From: Patescibacteria group bacterium UBA5187
GTDB lineage: Bacteria > Patescibacteriota > Minisyncoccia > Phycocordibacterales > PALSA-1337
DNA: 14,323 bases
Assembly (NCBI GenBank): GCA_002413065.1
Contig: DHWH01000029.1
Location: forward strand, 1-14,323
Direction: 5' to 3'
The position numbers were made by a program, and so were the translations under genes. Under the pieces are notes generated by a model. That model had not been told where the DNA came from, ran no database searches, and worked only from the letters and a program-made list of their open reading frames with translations. This document shows positions 6,980 through 12,816 of the stretch, in pieces (the stretch's first letter is position 1; every line of letters begins with the position of its first letter).

Positions 6980-7627
6980 ATGAAAACCATTCAGCAGATT
7001 TATTCCGAGTATAAAATATTGCCGAATCTTCAGGAGCATCAGTTGCGTGTTGCCGCCATTGCCCAGATACTCTGTTCGCATATGACTGATCCTGTCGATC
7101 AGGAAAATATCATTGCAGCCTGCCTGCTGCATGATATGGGAAATATAATCAAATTCGACCTGACCTATTTCCCGGAGCTCGTTAAGCCGGCGGAGCTGGA
7201 TTATTGGCAGAATGTAAAGTTGGATTACGTAAAGAAATTCGGCCTCGAAGAGCATCTGGCCACGGAGTTGATCGCCCGGGAAATCGACGCGCCAAAAATC
7301 GCCCTTGGATATATCGGACAGATCGGCTTTTACAAGCTTATTCAGAATGAATCCAGCAATTCATACGAGCATAAAATATGCGCATATGCCGATATGCGTG
7401 TCGGTCCGTTCGGTGTAGTCTCCATCGAGGAACGGTTGGTTGATGGAAGAAAAAGATACGCCGGCAGGGGATATACGATCACCTCGGAACATTTCGAACC
7501 TTTGGCAGAGGCTCTGCGAAATGTCGAGAAACAGGTGTGCGACAAGGCTCATCTGAATCCGGATGACATCACTGATGAAAAAGTTAACAGTTTGATGGAA
7601 GGTCTCAGGAATTTTACGTTCAAATAG
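6980..7627 (+). CDS. HD-domain protein, probable metal-dependent phosphohydrolase
   Basis: The 215-residue cytoplasmic protein carries the HD-superfamily metal ligands: His20 in NLQEHQLRVAAIA, His51-Asp52 in CLLHDMGN, and a later Asp138 in CAYADMRVGP. These residues bind one or two metal ions in phosphohydrolases acting on nucleotides or other phosphoesters. The substrate of this small branch is unknown. The N-terminal LPNLQEH and the HDMGNIIKF element are typical of a stand-alone HD group common in uncultured bacteria. ATG 6980 was chosen over 6950 because of the -10 box between them and because the added residues are hydrophobic and not HD-like. No Shine-Dalgarno sequence is present. The next gene starts 28 nt downstream. 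Confidence 0.8.
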   Translation: MKTIQQIYSEYKILPNLQEHQLRVAAIAQILCSHMTDPVDQENIIAACLLHDMGNIIKFDLTYFPELVKPAELDYWQNVKLDYVKKFGLEEHLATELIAREIDAPKIALGYIGQIGFYKLIQNESSNSYEHKICAYADMRVGPFGVVSIEERLVDGRKRYAGRGYTITSEHFEPLAEALRNVEKQVCDKAHLNPDDITDEKVNSLMEGLRNFTFK

Positions 7628-7655
7628 GTTCGACAGGTTTATTAATTATTAATCT

Positions 7656-8015
7656 ATGTCAAAAAACACACAAGCAATAGTAGGAATCATTGTTGTCCTC
7701 GTCGTTGCGGGCATTGTGTGGCGGGGCGCAACATCGACGTCTTCAAGCACCACGTCAACTTCTACAGCATCGTCGACTCCGAGCTATACATTGGCTGATG
7801 TTGCGAAACACAATACCGCTTCAAACTGTTGGACAGCTATTAACGGAAACGTGTACGACGTAACGGCGTGGATCAACCGGCATCCGGGAGGAGCTGATGC
7901 GATTCTTTCGATCTGCGGAATAGACGGATCCGGCGCTTTCAATGGACAGCATGGTGGTCAGGCACGGCCCGCCAGTGAGCTTGCGAATTTCAAGATAGGA
8001 ATAGTAAGTAAATAG
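7656..8015 (+). CDS. Membrane-tethered cytochrome b5-like heme protein
   Basis: The 119-residue product has an N-terminal membrane helix (6-23), a Ser/Thr linker (24-43) and a compact cytochrome b5 domain (44-118). The first heme ligand is His76 in the diagnostic HPGG motif (76-79), preceded by the typical NGNVYDVTAWI; His99 in FNGQHGG is the likely second ligand. The domain should sit outside the membrane and carry electrons between envelope partners. Cys58 and Cys87 could form a disulfide. The partner is unknown. In context it lies 37 nt before a DoxX gene and in the same window as a PQQ-type dehydrogenase, so an envelope redox role is a reasonable but unproven inference. The upstream sequence is A/T-rich without a ribosome-binding site. 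Confidence 0.85.
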   Translation: MSKNTQAIVGIIVVLVVAGIVWRGATSTSSSTTSTSTASSTPSYTLADVAKHNTASNCWTAINGNVYDVTAWINRHPGGADAILSICGIDGSGAFNGQHGGQARPASELANFKIGIVSK

Positions 8016-8052
8016 TAGTACTGTAATAATATGAACCGTAATCAACACATGT

Positions 8053-8454
8053 ATGAATAAATCTTTCATAGCACAATTAATTCTTCGCTACGGATTTACG
8101 GCCGTATTCATTTGGTTTGGTCTTTCGCAAATCATGCATCCTGATATGTGGACAGGTCTCATCCCTGCATGGCTTACGGGCCTTACCGGACTGAGCGCAC
8201 ACACATTCGTTCTGGTGAACGGATCCGTAGAAATTATTCTGGCTCTCTGTCTGGCGCTCGGACTTTTTGTGCCTATCGTTGCGGTGCTTTTATCCTTGCA
8301 CCTTTTTACCATCGCAGCTGATCTGGGATTGACTGCCGTCGGAGTACGCGATATAGGTTTAGCACTTGCTGTACTGGCACTCGCTTTTCTTTCCGCGGAT
8401 AAGCTTGATTCGCTGGATAAGCCTGATAAAACATATAAAACAGATGAACAATAA
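8053..8454 (+). CDS. DoxX-like small membrane protein
   Basis: The 133-residue protein has four predicted membrane helices (about 10-28, 50-70, 72-90 and 98-114) and a charged Asp/Lys-rich tail (115-133). WFGLSQIMHPDMWTGLIP (21-38) and NGSVEIILALCLALGL (56-71) match the DoxX/DoxD superfamily, whose members are linked to thiosulfate:quinone reductase and other envelope redox functions; most have no proven activity. A TAATAAT-like -10 sequence (8024-8030) precedes it. The stop overlaps the next start by 11 nt (8444-8454), so the two products are probably translationally coupled. Confidence 0.75.
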   Translation: MNKSFIAQLILRYGFTAVFIWFGLSQIMHPDMWTGLIPAWLTGLTGLSAHTFVLVNGSVEIILALCLALGLFVPIVAVLLSLHLFTIAADLGLTAVGVRDIGLALAVLALAFLSADKLDSLDKPDKTYKTDEQ

Positions 8455-8809
8455 CTTCTCACTTCTCAAAAGAGCAAAAAGTTTTACCCATGCCGGCCGG
8501 GGGATTCGGCTGTTTCTAAAGACTACTCATAATGCATGGCTGCATGTGTGTATTTTTCTGCTAGCGATCATTTTGGGAATCACGCTTCATATTTCCAGTA
8601 GCGAATGGATCAGCATATTGTTAGCGAGCGGATTTGTCTTTACTGCGGAAGCGTTCAATTCGGCGATAGAAATTGATATGGATCTCACTTCTCCCGATTT
8701 TCATCCTTCCGCTCGTGATACGAAAGACGTTGCAGCCGGGGCAGTTTTGATCGCGGCCTGTACAGCATTTATTGTCGGCCTATTTGTTTTTATTCCCCAT
8801 ATATTTTAG
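8444..8809 (+). CDS. dgkA: Diacylglycerol kinase / undecaprenol kinase (DgkA family)
   Basis: The enzyme phosphorylates a membrane lipid alcohol, diacylglycerol in Gram-negatives or undecaprenol in Gram-positives, recycling lipid or cell-wall carrier. The 121-residue product matches the family length of about 120 and has three hydrophobic segments (33-50, 54-70, 97-117). Essential residues appear at the same numbers as in E. coli DgkA: Glu69, Asn72 and Glu76 in AEAFNSAIE, and Lys94-Asp95 in TKDVAAGAV. I chose ATG 8444, inside the end of the DoxX gene, because it gives the family-like amphipathic N-terminus; the frame is open from 8366, but that extension has no family features. It converges on the minus-strand gene ending at 8828. 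Undecaprenol is as likely a substrate as diacylglycerol. Confidence 0.85.
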   Translation: MNNNFSLLKRAKSFTHAGRGIRLFLKTTHNAWLHVCIFLLAIILGITLHISSSEWISILLASGFVFTAEAFNSAIEIDMDLTSPDFHPSARDTKDVAAGAVLIAACTAFIVGLFVFIPHIF

Positions 8810-8827
8810 ATATTAGGGTGGTCGTAA

Positions 8828-9058
8828 TTACAGTTGCGTATTCGATGGGGAATTCGGAGTTGTTGGCAGGGTAGGGGTTGGCACGGTTACATTTATATTC
8901 GTATCCGGAGGTATCGTGCTTGTACGGAATGCCGGCAAGCCGTATATCATGAATAGTACGATAAGGACGATAACTACGATGACGCCTATGAGAATACCTG
9001 CGCCTGAATCGCCGCTATTGTTATCACTAGTGCCCGGGTTGTTGATTATTGTTGCCAT
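8828..9058 (-). CDS. Small single-pass membrane protein, function unknown
   Basis: The 76-residue product has a polar Asn/Ser/Gly-rich N-terminus (1-19), one strongly hydrophobic helix (20-41, ILIGVIVVIVLIVLFMIYGL) and a Pro/Thr/Asn-rich tail (42-76). The absence of positive charge before the helix and Arg45 just after it suggest an N-out, C-in orientation, but this is weak. No enzymatic motif is present. Small proteins of this design, from memory, recur in Patescibacteria. Its start lies 61 nt from the divergent matrixin gene. On the minus strand TATAGG (9065-9070 on the plus strand) lies 6 nt before the ATG, suggesting a leaderless transcript. Confidence 0.7.
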   Translation of the reverse strand: MATIINNPGTSDNNSGDSGAGILIGVIVVIVLIVLFMIYGLPAFRTSTIPPDTNINVTVPTPTLPTTPNSPSNTQL

Positions 9059-9079
9059 ATATTACCTATAGTCGTACTT

Positions 9080-9100
9080 TCCCTGACTTTATTACAGGGA
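9080..9100. promoter_or_regulatory. Inverted repeat between divergent genes, possible operator
   Basis: TCCCTG (9080-9085) and CAGGGA (9095-9100) form a perfect 6-bp inverted repeat with a 9-nt spacer in the 61-bp gap between the small membrane protein and the protease gene. It lies just upstream of both -10 boxes, where a regulator could act on both promoters. A 6-bp arm is short enough to occur by chance. Confidence 0.25.
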
Positions 9101-9104
9101 TTGC

Positions 9105-9113
9105 TGGTATACT
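9105..9113 (+). promoter_or_regulatory. Extended -10 promoter, predicted leaderless start of the protease gene
   Basis: TGGTATACT is a perfect extended -10 (TG-n-TATACT) and ends 6 nt before the ATG at 9120, placing the transcription start at the start codon. A partial -35-like CTGACT (9083-9088) lies 19 nt upstream of the hexamer. Confidence 0.5.
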
Positions 9114-9119
9114 AATTGC

Positions 9120-10076
9120 ATGAGAGTCGCATACCGTTTTTTAAAAATCCTGTGCACATGTGGCATAGCCGTGCTGGCGATCTTTGCGGCGTACGCGTAC
9201 CGGGACCCTTTGATGCGCGGCATCGACACGGTAGTACATATATTCATCCATCGCGCGCCGTGCGAACAGCCGATTACGTACGCTCTCGGCACATTCGATA
9301 CTCAATTTGGCATATCTAAAACACAATTCTTATCCGATGTTCGTGAGGCTGAAGGGATCTGGGAATCAGAAGCCGGACGCCCTCTATTTCGTTACTCCGA
9401 TACGGGCGACTTGGAAATCAATCTGATCTACGATTACCGTCAAAAAGCCACGATGACGATGCAAAGTTTAGGATTTACCATACACAATGACCAGGCTACA
9501 TACGATGCTCTCAAAGTGAAATATAATTCTCTGCTCGTTTCATATGCGGAAAAGAAAACCAACCTACGGGAACTCACGGATCAATTCGCGAAAGATAAAA
9601 GCGCCTATGAGGCACAGGTTGCGGATTCGAACAGGCGCGGCGGCGCAAACCGTACGGAATACGATAGGCTGGAAGAAATGCGGTCGCGTGTGAATGCTGA
9701 AGCATCGACCCTGAATCAAGCTGCGGTTGCATTTAATTCCCTGGTCGAGGCCATAAATTCGACCGCCTCGGTCCTCAACCGTTTAGTGACTGAGCTTAAT
9801 TTGCATGTTACAAAGTACAATGCGGTAGGAGAATCGACCGGGCCGGAATTTGACGAAGGCCAATATGTAACAGATGGGAGCGGAGAACGCATCGATATTT
9901 TTCAGTTTGAAAATAAAGACAAGCTCATACGCGTCCTCGCGCACGAATTGGGGCACGCTCTCGGACTCGAACATGTGGATGATCCGAAAGCCATCATGTA
10001 CAGATTGAATCAGGCTGGTAACGGGGTACCCACCAAGGCTGATATTGCAGAGTTGAAGAAGGTGTGCAATTTCTAA
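9120..10076 (+). CDS. Matrixin-like zinc metalloprotease with internal coiled coil
   Basis: The 318-residue protein has an N-terminal membrane helix (8-26), so the rest is probably outside the cell. Residues 48-106 form the first part of the catalytic domain (CEQPITYALGTFD ... LEINLIYDY). Residues 120-232 are a long, mostly helical insert with heptad-like Leu/Ala spacing, consistent with a coiled coil. The zinc site HELGHALGLEH follows at 275-285 (His275, Glu276, His279, His285), and Met293 in AIMYR is the metzincin Met-turn. Such enzymes cleave proteins using Zn2+ and the Glu base. Cys48 and Cys316 could bridge the two halves. No propeptide cysteine switch is obvious. The start is supported by the -10 box directly before it. 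Its target is unknown; release of its own surface proteins or attack on a host or prey are both possible. Confidence 0.85.
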   Translation: MRVAYRFLKILCTCGIAVLAIFAAYAYRDPLMRGIDTVVHIFIHRAPCEQPITYALGTFDTQFGISKTQFLSDVREAEGIWESEAGRPLFRYSDTGDLEINLIYDYRQKATMTMQSLGFTIHNDQATYDALKVKYNSLLVSYAEKKTNLRELTDQFAKDKSAYEAQVADSNRRGGANRTEYDRLEEMRSRVNAEASTLNQAAVAFNSLVEAINSTASVLNRLVTELNLHVTKYNAVGESTGPEFDEGQYVTDGSGERIDIFQFENKDKLIRVLAHELGHALGLEHVDDPKAIMYRLNQAGNGVPTKADIAELKKVCNF

Positions 10077-10094
10077 AATTACCTTCGCGGTTTC

Positions 10095-10103
10095 TGCTAT
10101 ACT
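10095..10103 (+). promoter_or_regulatory. Extended -10 promoter of the deacetylase gene
   Basis: TGCTATACT is a perfect extended -10 (TG-n-TATACT) and ends 8 nt before the ATG at 10112, giving a leader of 0-2 nt. It lies in the 35-nt gap after the protease stop and supports ATG 10112 over the in-frame ATG at 10064, which would overlap the protease gene and lie upstream of the promoter. Confidence 0.5.
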
Positions 10104-10111
10104 TATTCCCA

Positions 10112-10933
10112 ATGACCAAACAAAAATCATTTTTTCATATATCCCATTCCACAGAAACGCGGCTCGGGATTTTTATCATAGCTCTTCTCGTTATCAGCTG
10201 GGGTGTATATAAAATTGAACACACGGTAAGCTCGACTCCTGCGATCTCGGTTCCTGCACCCATCGCACTTCCAATTACTGGAACTCAAGCAGCTTCGGTG
10301 GTTCCCGCGGTTTCGGTAATTCAAGCAGTTTCGCAGAAAGAAATTGTGTATGCTGATAAGACAAAAAAGCAGGTTGTCTTTACCTTTGATGGCGGCGCCG
10401 GTGCCCAATCTACGGAGGAAATCCTGCGAATACTTGCCAAGCATCACGTAAAGGGAACCTTTTTTCTTACAGGAAAGTTTATTGAAACATATCCGGCGCT
10501 CGTAAAGAGCATTCGTCAGGCTGGGCATGAAATATTCAATCACACATATTCCCATCCATATCTTACGAAATCATCTGATGAAAATATCGGGATAGAGTTG
10601 CGTACCATGGAACAGCGATTGAAGGATGTCATAGGTATCTCGCCAAAACCTTACTTCAGACCTCCGTATGGAGACCGTGATGCACGCGTTCTGGCGGCGG
10701 CTTTCAAAGAAGGCTATCAGTCCGTGTATTGGTCAACCGACGCACTCGACTGGAAAGAGACATCCGGGATTACCGGTGCCGAAGTAACGAAACGCATACT
10801 CTCGAATCTTACTCCGGGCGCGATATATCTTATGCATCTCGGTGACACGATAACGGGTGCGATTTTAGACGACGTATTTACCGTCATTGAATCAAAAGGG
10901 TATGCGATCGTTTCTCTCACCGAGGCTTTGTAG
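10112..10933 (+). CDS. Membrane-anchored polysaccharide deacetylase (NodB/CE4 family)
   Basis: CE4 enzymes remove N-acetyl groups from peptidoglycan or other amino-sugar polymers outside the membrane. The 273-residue product has an N-terminal membrane anchor (17-34), a linker (36-80) and a NodB domain (86-270). The five motifs are visible: motif 1 TFDGG (91-95, catalytic Asp93), motif 2 HTYSH (144-148, metal His144 and His148), motif 3 RPPYG (183-187), motif 4 DALDW (210-214) and motif 5 LMHLGD (240-245, His242). In motif 1 the second Asp of the classic TFDDG, normally a metal ligand, is Gly94; substitutions at this position are known in other family branches (for example TFDNG in PdaA of B. 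subtilis), so activity may persist. The stop lies inside the 3' end of the convergent 74-residue ORF (42-bp overlap). Confidence 0.85.
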   Translation: MTKQKSFFHISHSTETRLGIFIIALLVISWGVYKIEHTVSSTPAISVPAPIALPITGTQAASVVPAVSVIQAVSQKEIVYADKTKKQVVFTFDGGAGAQSTEEILRILAKHHVKGTFFLTGKFIETYPALVKSIRQAGHEIFNHTYSHPYLTKSSDENIGIELRTMEQRLKDVIGISPKPYFRPPYGDRDARVLAAAFKEGYQSVYWSTDALDWKETSGITGAEVTKRILSNLTPGAIYLMHLGDTITGAILDDVFTVIESKGYAIVSLTEAL

Positions 10934-11116
10934 TGTGCCTTTTTCAGGAAGAGGATGTTCTTGTATGAAAATAATAAGTCGGTCCCGTACCCGATTTTTT
11001 TCTTCGGACGTAAGCGTTACACCCCGCGCTTTTTTAAAGACACGCTCGAATGTACTGTTTTGTATGCCCAGTTCCTCACCGGGGATCTCTATGCCATTAT
11101 GATGGTTGTGGTTCAT
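10892..11116 (-). CDS. Short cytoplasmic ORF after the sigma factor, probably a truncated anti-sigma-like protein
   Basis: The 74-residue ORF starts 20 nt inside the end of the sigma factor gene on the same strand, so the two are probably co-translated. Residues 22-55 (STFERVFKKARG then LTSEEKNRVRDRLIIFIQEHP) resemble the cytoplasmic N-terminal segment of proteins often encoded next to sigma factors in Patescibacteria, which continue into a membrane helix and an outer domain (DUF5667-like). That continuation is missing: the frame ends within the 3' end of the convergent deacetylase gene, and its last residues (66-74) are simply the antisense of that coding sequence. It may be a remnant of a membrane anti-sigma factor or a shortened soluble one. 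The family resemblance is from pattern memory and should be taken as tentative. Confidence 0.55.
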   Translation of the reverse strand: MNHNHHNGIEIPGEELGIQNSTFERVFKKARGVTLTSEEKNRVRDRLIIFIQEHPLPEKGTLQSLGERNDRIPF

Positions 11117-11612
11117 GGTGGAAAAGTACCTTCAACTTCTCGAGACCCCGATGGATGTGGACTGCAATCGTATTTTCGCGTTCGCCGGTAATGAGGGCAA
11201 TTTCACTTAATGACAATTCCTGCACATATCTCATGAATACCGCTTCGCCATATGGTGCCGGAATGTTCTTCAAGAGTTTTACCGCCTCAACGCCGTCGAT
11301 TGTGTCGAACCATCTTCCGGTATCGTCGGTCGAAGGGTCAAATCCTTCTTCTTCACGAAGCGTCTCCAATGAATCAGGCGGCACTCGTTTGCGGTACTCA
11401 TCAATGACCAGATTGGTCATGACTTTGTATAAAAATGCCTTAAAATTATCAATAACCCCGTTTTTCCTTATATATTGCCAAGCCCGGATGAACGTATCCT
11501 GCAAAAGGTCTTGGGCCTTCTCACGGTCTGATATTTTAAAGACACAGTACCGAAAAAGAGCATCAGCATGGGCATTGTAGGCTTCAATGAGTTTTTGCTC
11601 CTTGTTCCTCAT
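11097..11612 (-). CDS. RNA polymerase sigma factor, sigma70/ECF-like
   Basis: The 171-residue protein has the two-domain layout of ECF sigma factors. Region 2 (10-76) contains the core-binding and -10 recognition helices (AQDLLQDTFIRAWQYI at 33-48 and DNFKAFLYKVMTNLVIDEYRKR at 55-76). Region 4 (108-165) contains the helix-turn-helix for -35 binding (LSLSEIALITGERENTIAVH at 133-152, followed by IHRGLEKLK). The linker (77-107) is short and acidic, with no sigma3 domain. It would redirect RNA polymerase to a small set of genes, usually stress or envelope ones. It is divergent from the DsbA operon, with a 100-bp gap, and followed by a short ORF that may be a broken anti-sigma factor. No ribosome-binding site precedes ATG 11612. 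Confidence 0.88.
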   Translation of the reverse strand: MRNKEQKLIEAYNAHADALFRYCVFKISDREKAQDLLQDTFIRAWQYIRKNGVIDNFKAFLYKVMTNLVIDEYRKRVPPDSLETLREEEGFDPSTDDTGRWFDTIDGVEAVKLLKNIPAPYGEAVFMRYVQELSLSEIALITGERENTIAVHIHRGLEKLKVLFHHEPQPS

Positions 11613-11674
11613 ATACTTTAGACGGATGCACGGGTAGAAACATTACAAAGTCTGTATACGGATATAGAGACGTG

Positions 11675-11703
11675 TTGACCCCGGAAATGTTTACACCTAT
11701 AAT
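11675..11703 (+). promoter_or_regulatory. Near-consensus sigma70 promoter of the dsbA-vkor operon
   Basis: TTGACC (11675-11680, 5 of 6) is followed after exactly 17 nt by a perfect TATAAT (11698-11703). The box ends 9 nt before the ATG at 11713, so the leader is only about 2-3 nt. This is the best housekeeping promoter in the window and does not look like an ECF-type promoter. Confidence 0.75.
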
Positions 11704-11712
11704 CAAACGCAT

Positions 11713-12360
11713 ATGAATACTAAACGCATCACCTTTTGGATCAGTTTTATAGCGGTTCTCGCGCTTATTGTCTGGGGTCTTATTGCCGCCATGAACAAAT
11801 CGTCATCCGGCGGTATTACTCTTGCCAAGCCTGCGGCCGTCAGTGCAACCGATCACGTTCGCGGTCCTCTGAATGCATCCGCGACTGCGACAGTGACGCT
11901 TATCGAGTATGGCGATTTCCAATGTCCCGCCTGCGGAACATATTTTCCATACGTCGAGCGCTTGTTCAACGAATCATCTACGACTCTTCGCCTCGTTTTC
12001 CGCAATTTTCCTCTGACTCAGCATGTCAATGCCATTCCCGCCGCTTTGGCCTCGGAGGCTGCCGCTGTGCAAGGGAAGTATTGGGAAATGTATAAGCTTC
12101 TATACGAACATCAGAGTGAGTGGTCAGAAGTATCAAATCCGGCTCCATTATTTGAAAAGTATGCACGGGAAATCGGATTGGATGCGACAAAATTCCAAGC
12201 TGACCAGAAAAATCCTGCTCTACGCCAAAAGATCAACTCTGATCTCGATGAAGGCATCCATATCGGAATAAACCAGACACCGACATTTTTCCTCAATGGA
12301 AAGGTGATCAGTCCTCGAAACTACGATGAATTTAAAGCAGCTATTCAAGCGGCCAATTAA
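11713..12360 (+). CDS. DsbA-like thiol:disulfide oxidoreductase, membrane-anchored
   Basis: The 215-residue protein introduces or shuffles disulfides in exported proteins. It has an N-terminal membrane anchor (8-27), a short linker, and a thioredoxin fold of the DsbA type (about 47-215). The active site is Cys71-Pro-Ala-Cys74 in YGDFQCPACGTYFP; the helical insert spans about 100-180, and the cis-proline loop is Thr189-Pro190 in NQTPTFFLNGK. There are no other cysteines. The next gene, a VKOR homologue, begins 35 nt before the stop in another frame and is its expected oxidising partner. It is placed directly behind a near-consensus promoter. DsbG/DsbC-like isomerase activity cannot be excluded from sequence. 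Confidence 0.9.
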   Translation: MNTKRITFWISFIAVLALIVWGLIAAMNKSSSGGITLAKPAAVSATDHVRGPLNASATATVTLIEYGDFQCPACGTYFPYVERLFNESSTTLRLVFRNFPLTQHVNAIPAALASEAAAVQGKYWEMYKLLYEHQSEWSEVSNPAPLFEKYAREIGLDATKFQADQKNPALRQKINSDLDEGIHIGINQTPTFFLNGKVISPRNYDEFKAAIQAAN

Positions 12361-12811
12361 TGCAGTTCCAACAGGTGTTGCTGTTTTTGTGCTGATCGTC
12401 GCACTTCTTGGTTTTGCTGACGCTACATATTTGTCGGTAGAACATTACCAAAACGTTATTCCGCCTTGTTCCATTACTGGCGGCTGTGAGACAGTCCTGA
12501 CCAGCGCATATTCCACCATGTTCGGCGTACCTGATTCTTTTGTCGGCGCCGCGTATTATCTTCTTATTTTGATCGGCATAGCCAGTTACCTTGAAAGTAA
12601 AAAAACCAGGCTTCTCAAATATGCTTTGATGCTCACTGTCGTAGGTTTTGTGATGTCATTGTGGTTTGTGTATCTGCAGGCGTTTGTTCTCCATGCATAC
12701 TGCGCATATTGTCTTGGTTCGGCCCTGACATCGACCGTATTGTTTGTGGCCGCCGTATATCTTTTGAAGAAGTACACGGAAAAATCAGAGTCTTCGCCGG
12801 AAAATAAATAA
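12326..12811 (+). CDS. VKOR-family quinone-dependent disulfide oxidase
   Basis: Bacterial VKOR proteins replace DsbB: they reoxidise DsbA and pass electrons to quinone. The 161-residue product has about four to five membrane helices (17-38, 70-89, 97-120, 128-147). The loop cysteine pair is Cys48 and Cys54 (CSITGGC), followed by the conserved Ser/Asp region around 60-72 (FGVPDSFVGAAYY), and the membrane active site is Cys126-Ala-Tyr-Cys129. The start ATG 12326 overlaps the end of dsbA by 35 nt; it is the only ATG that retains the first helix, and the overlap suggests translational coupling. The methyltransferase gene begins only 5 nt after its stop. Its presence implies an accessible quinone or an alternative acceptor. 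Confidence 0.9.
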   Translation: MNLKQLFKRPINAVPTGVAVFVLIVALLGFADATYLSVEHYQNVIPPCSITGGCETVLTSAYSTMFGVPDSFVGAAYYLLILIGIASYLESKKTRLLKYALMLTVVGFVMSLWFVYLQAFVLHAYCAYCLGSALTSTVLFVAAVYLLKKYTEKSESSPENK

Positions 12812-12816
12812 ATTCA

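Noticed and set aside
10887..11580. Plus-strand open frames opposite the sigma factor and the 74-residue ORF
   Set aside because: They are antisense to a protein with clear sigma regions 2 and 4 and have no recognisable domains.
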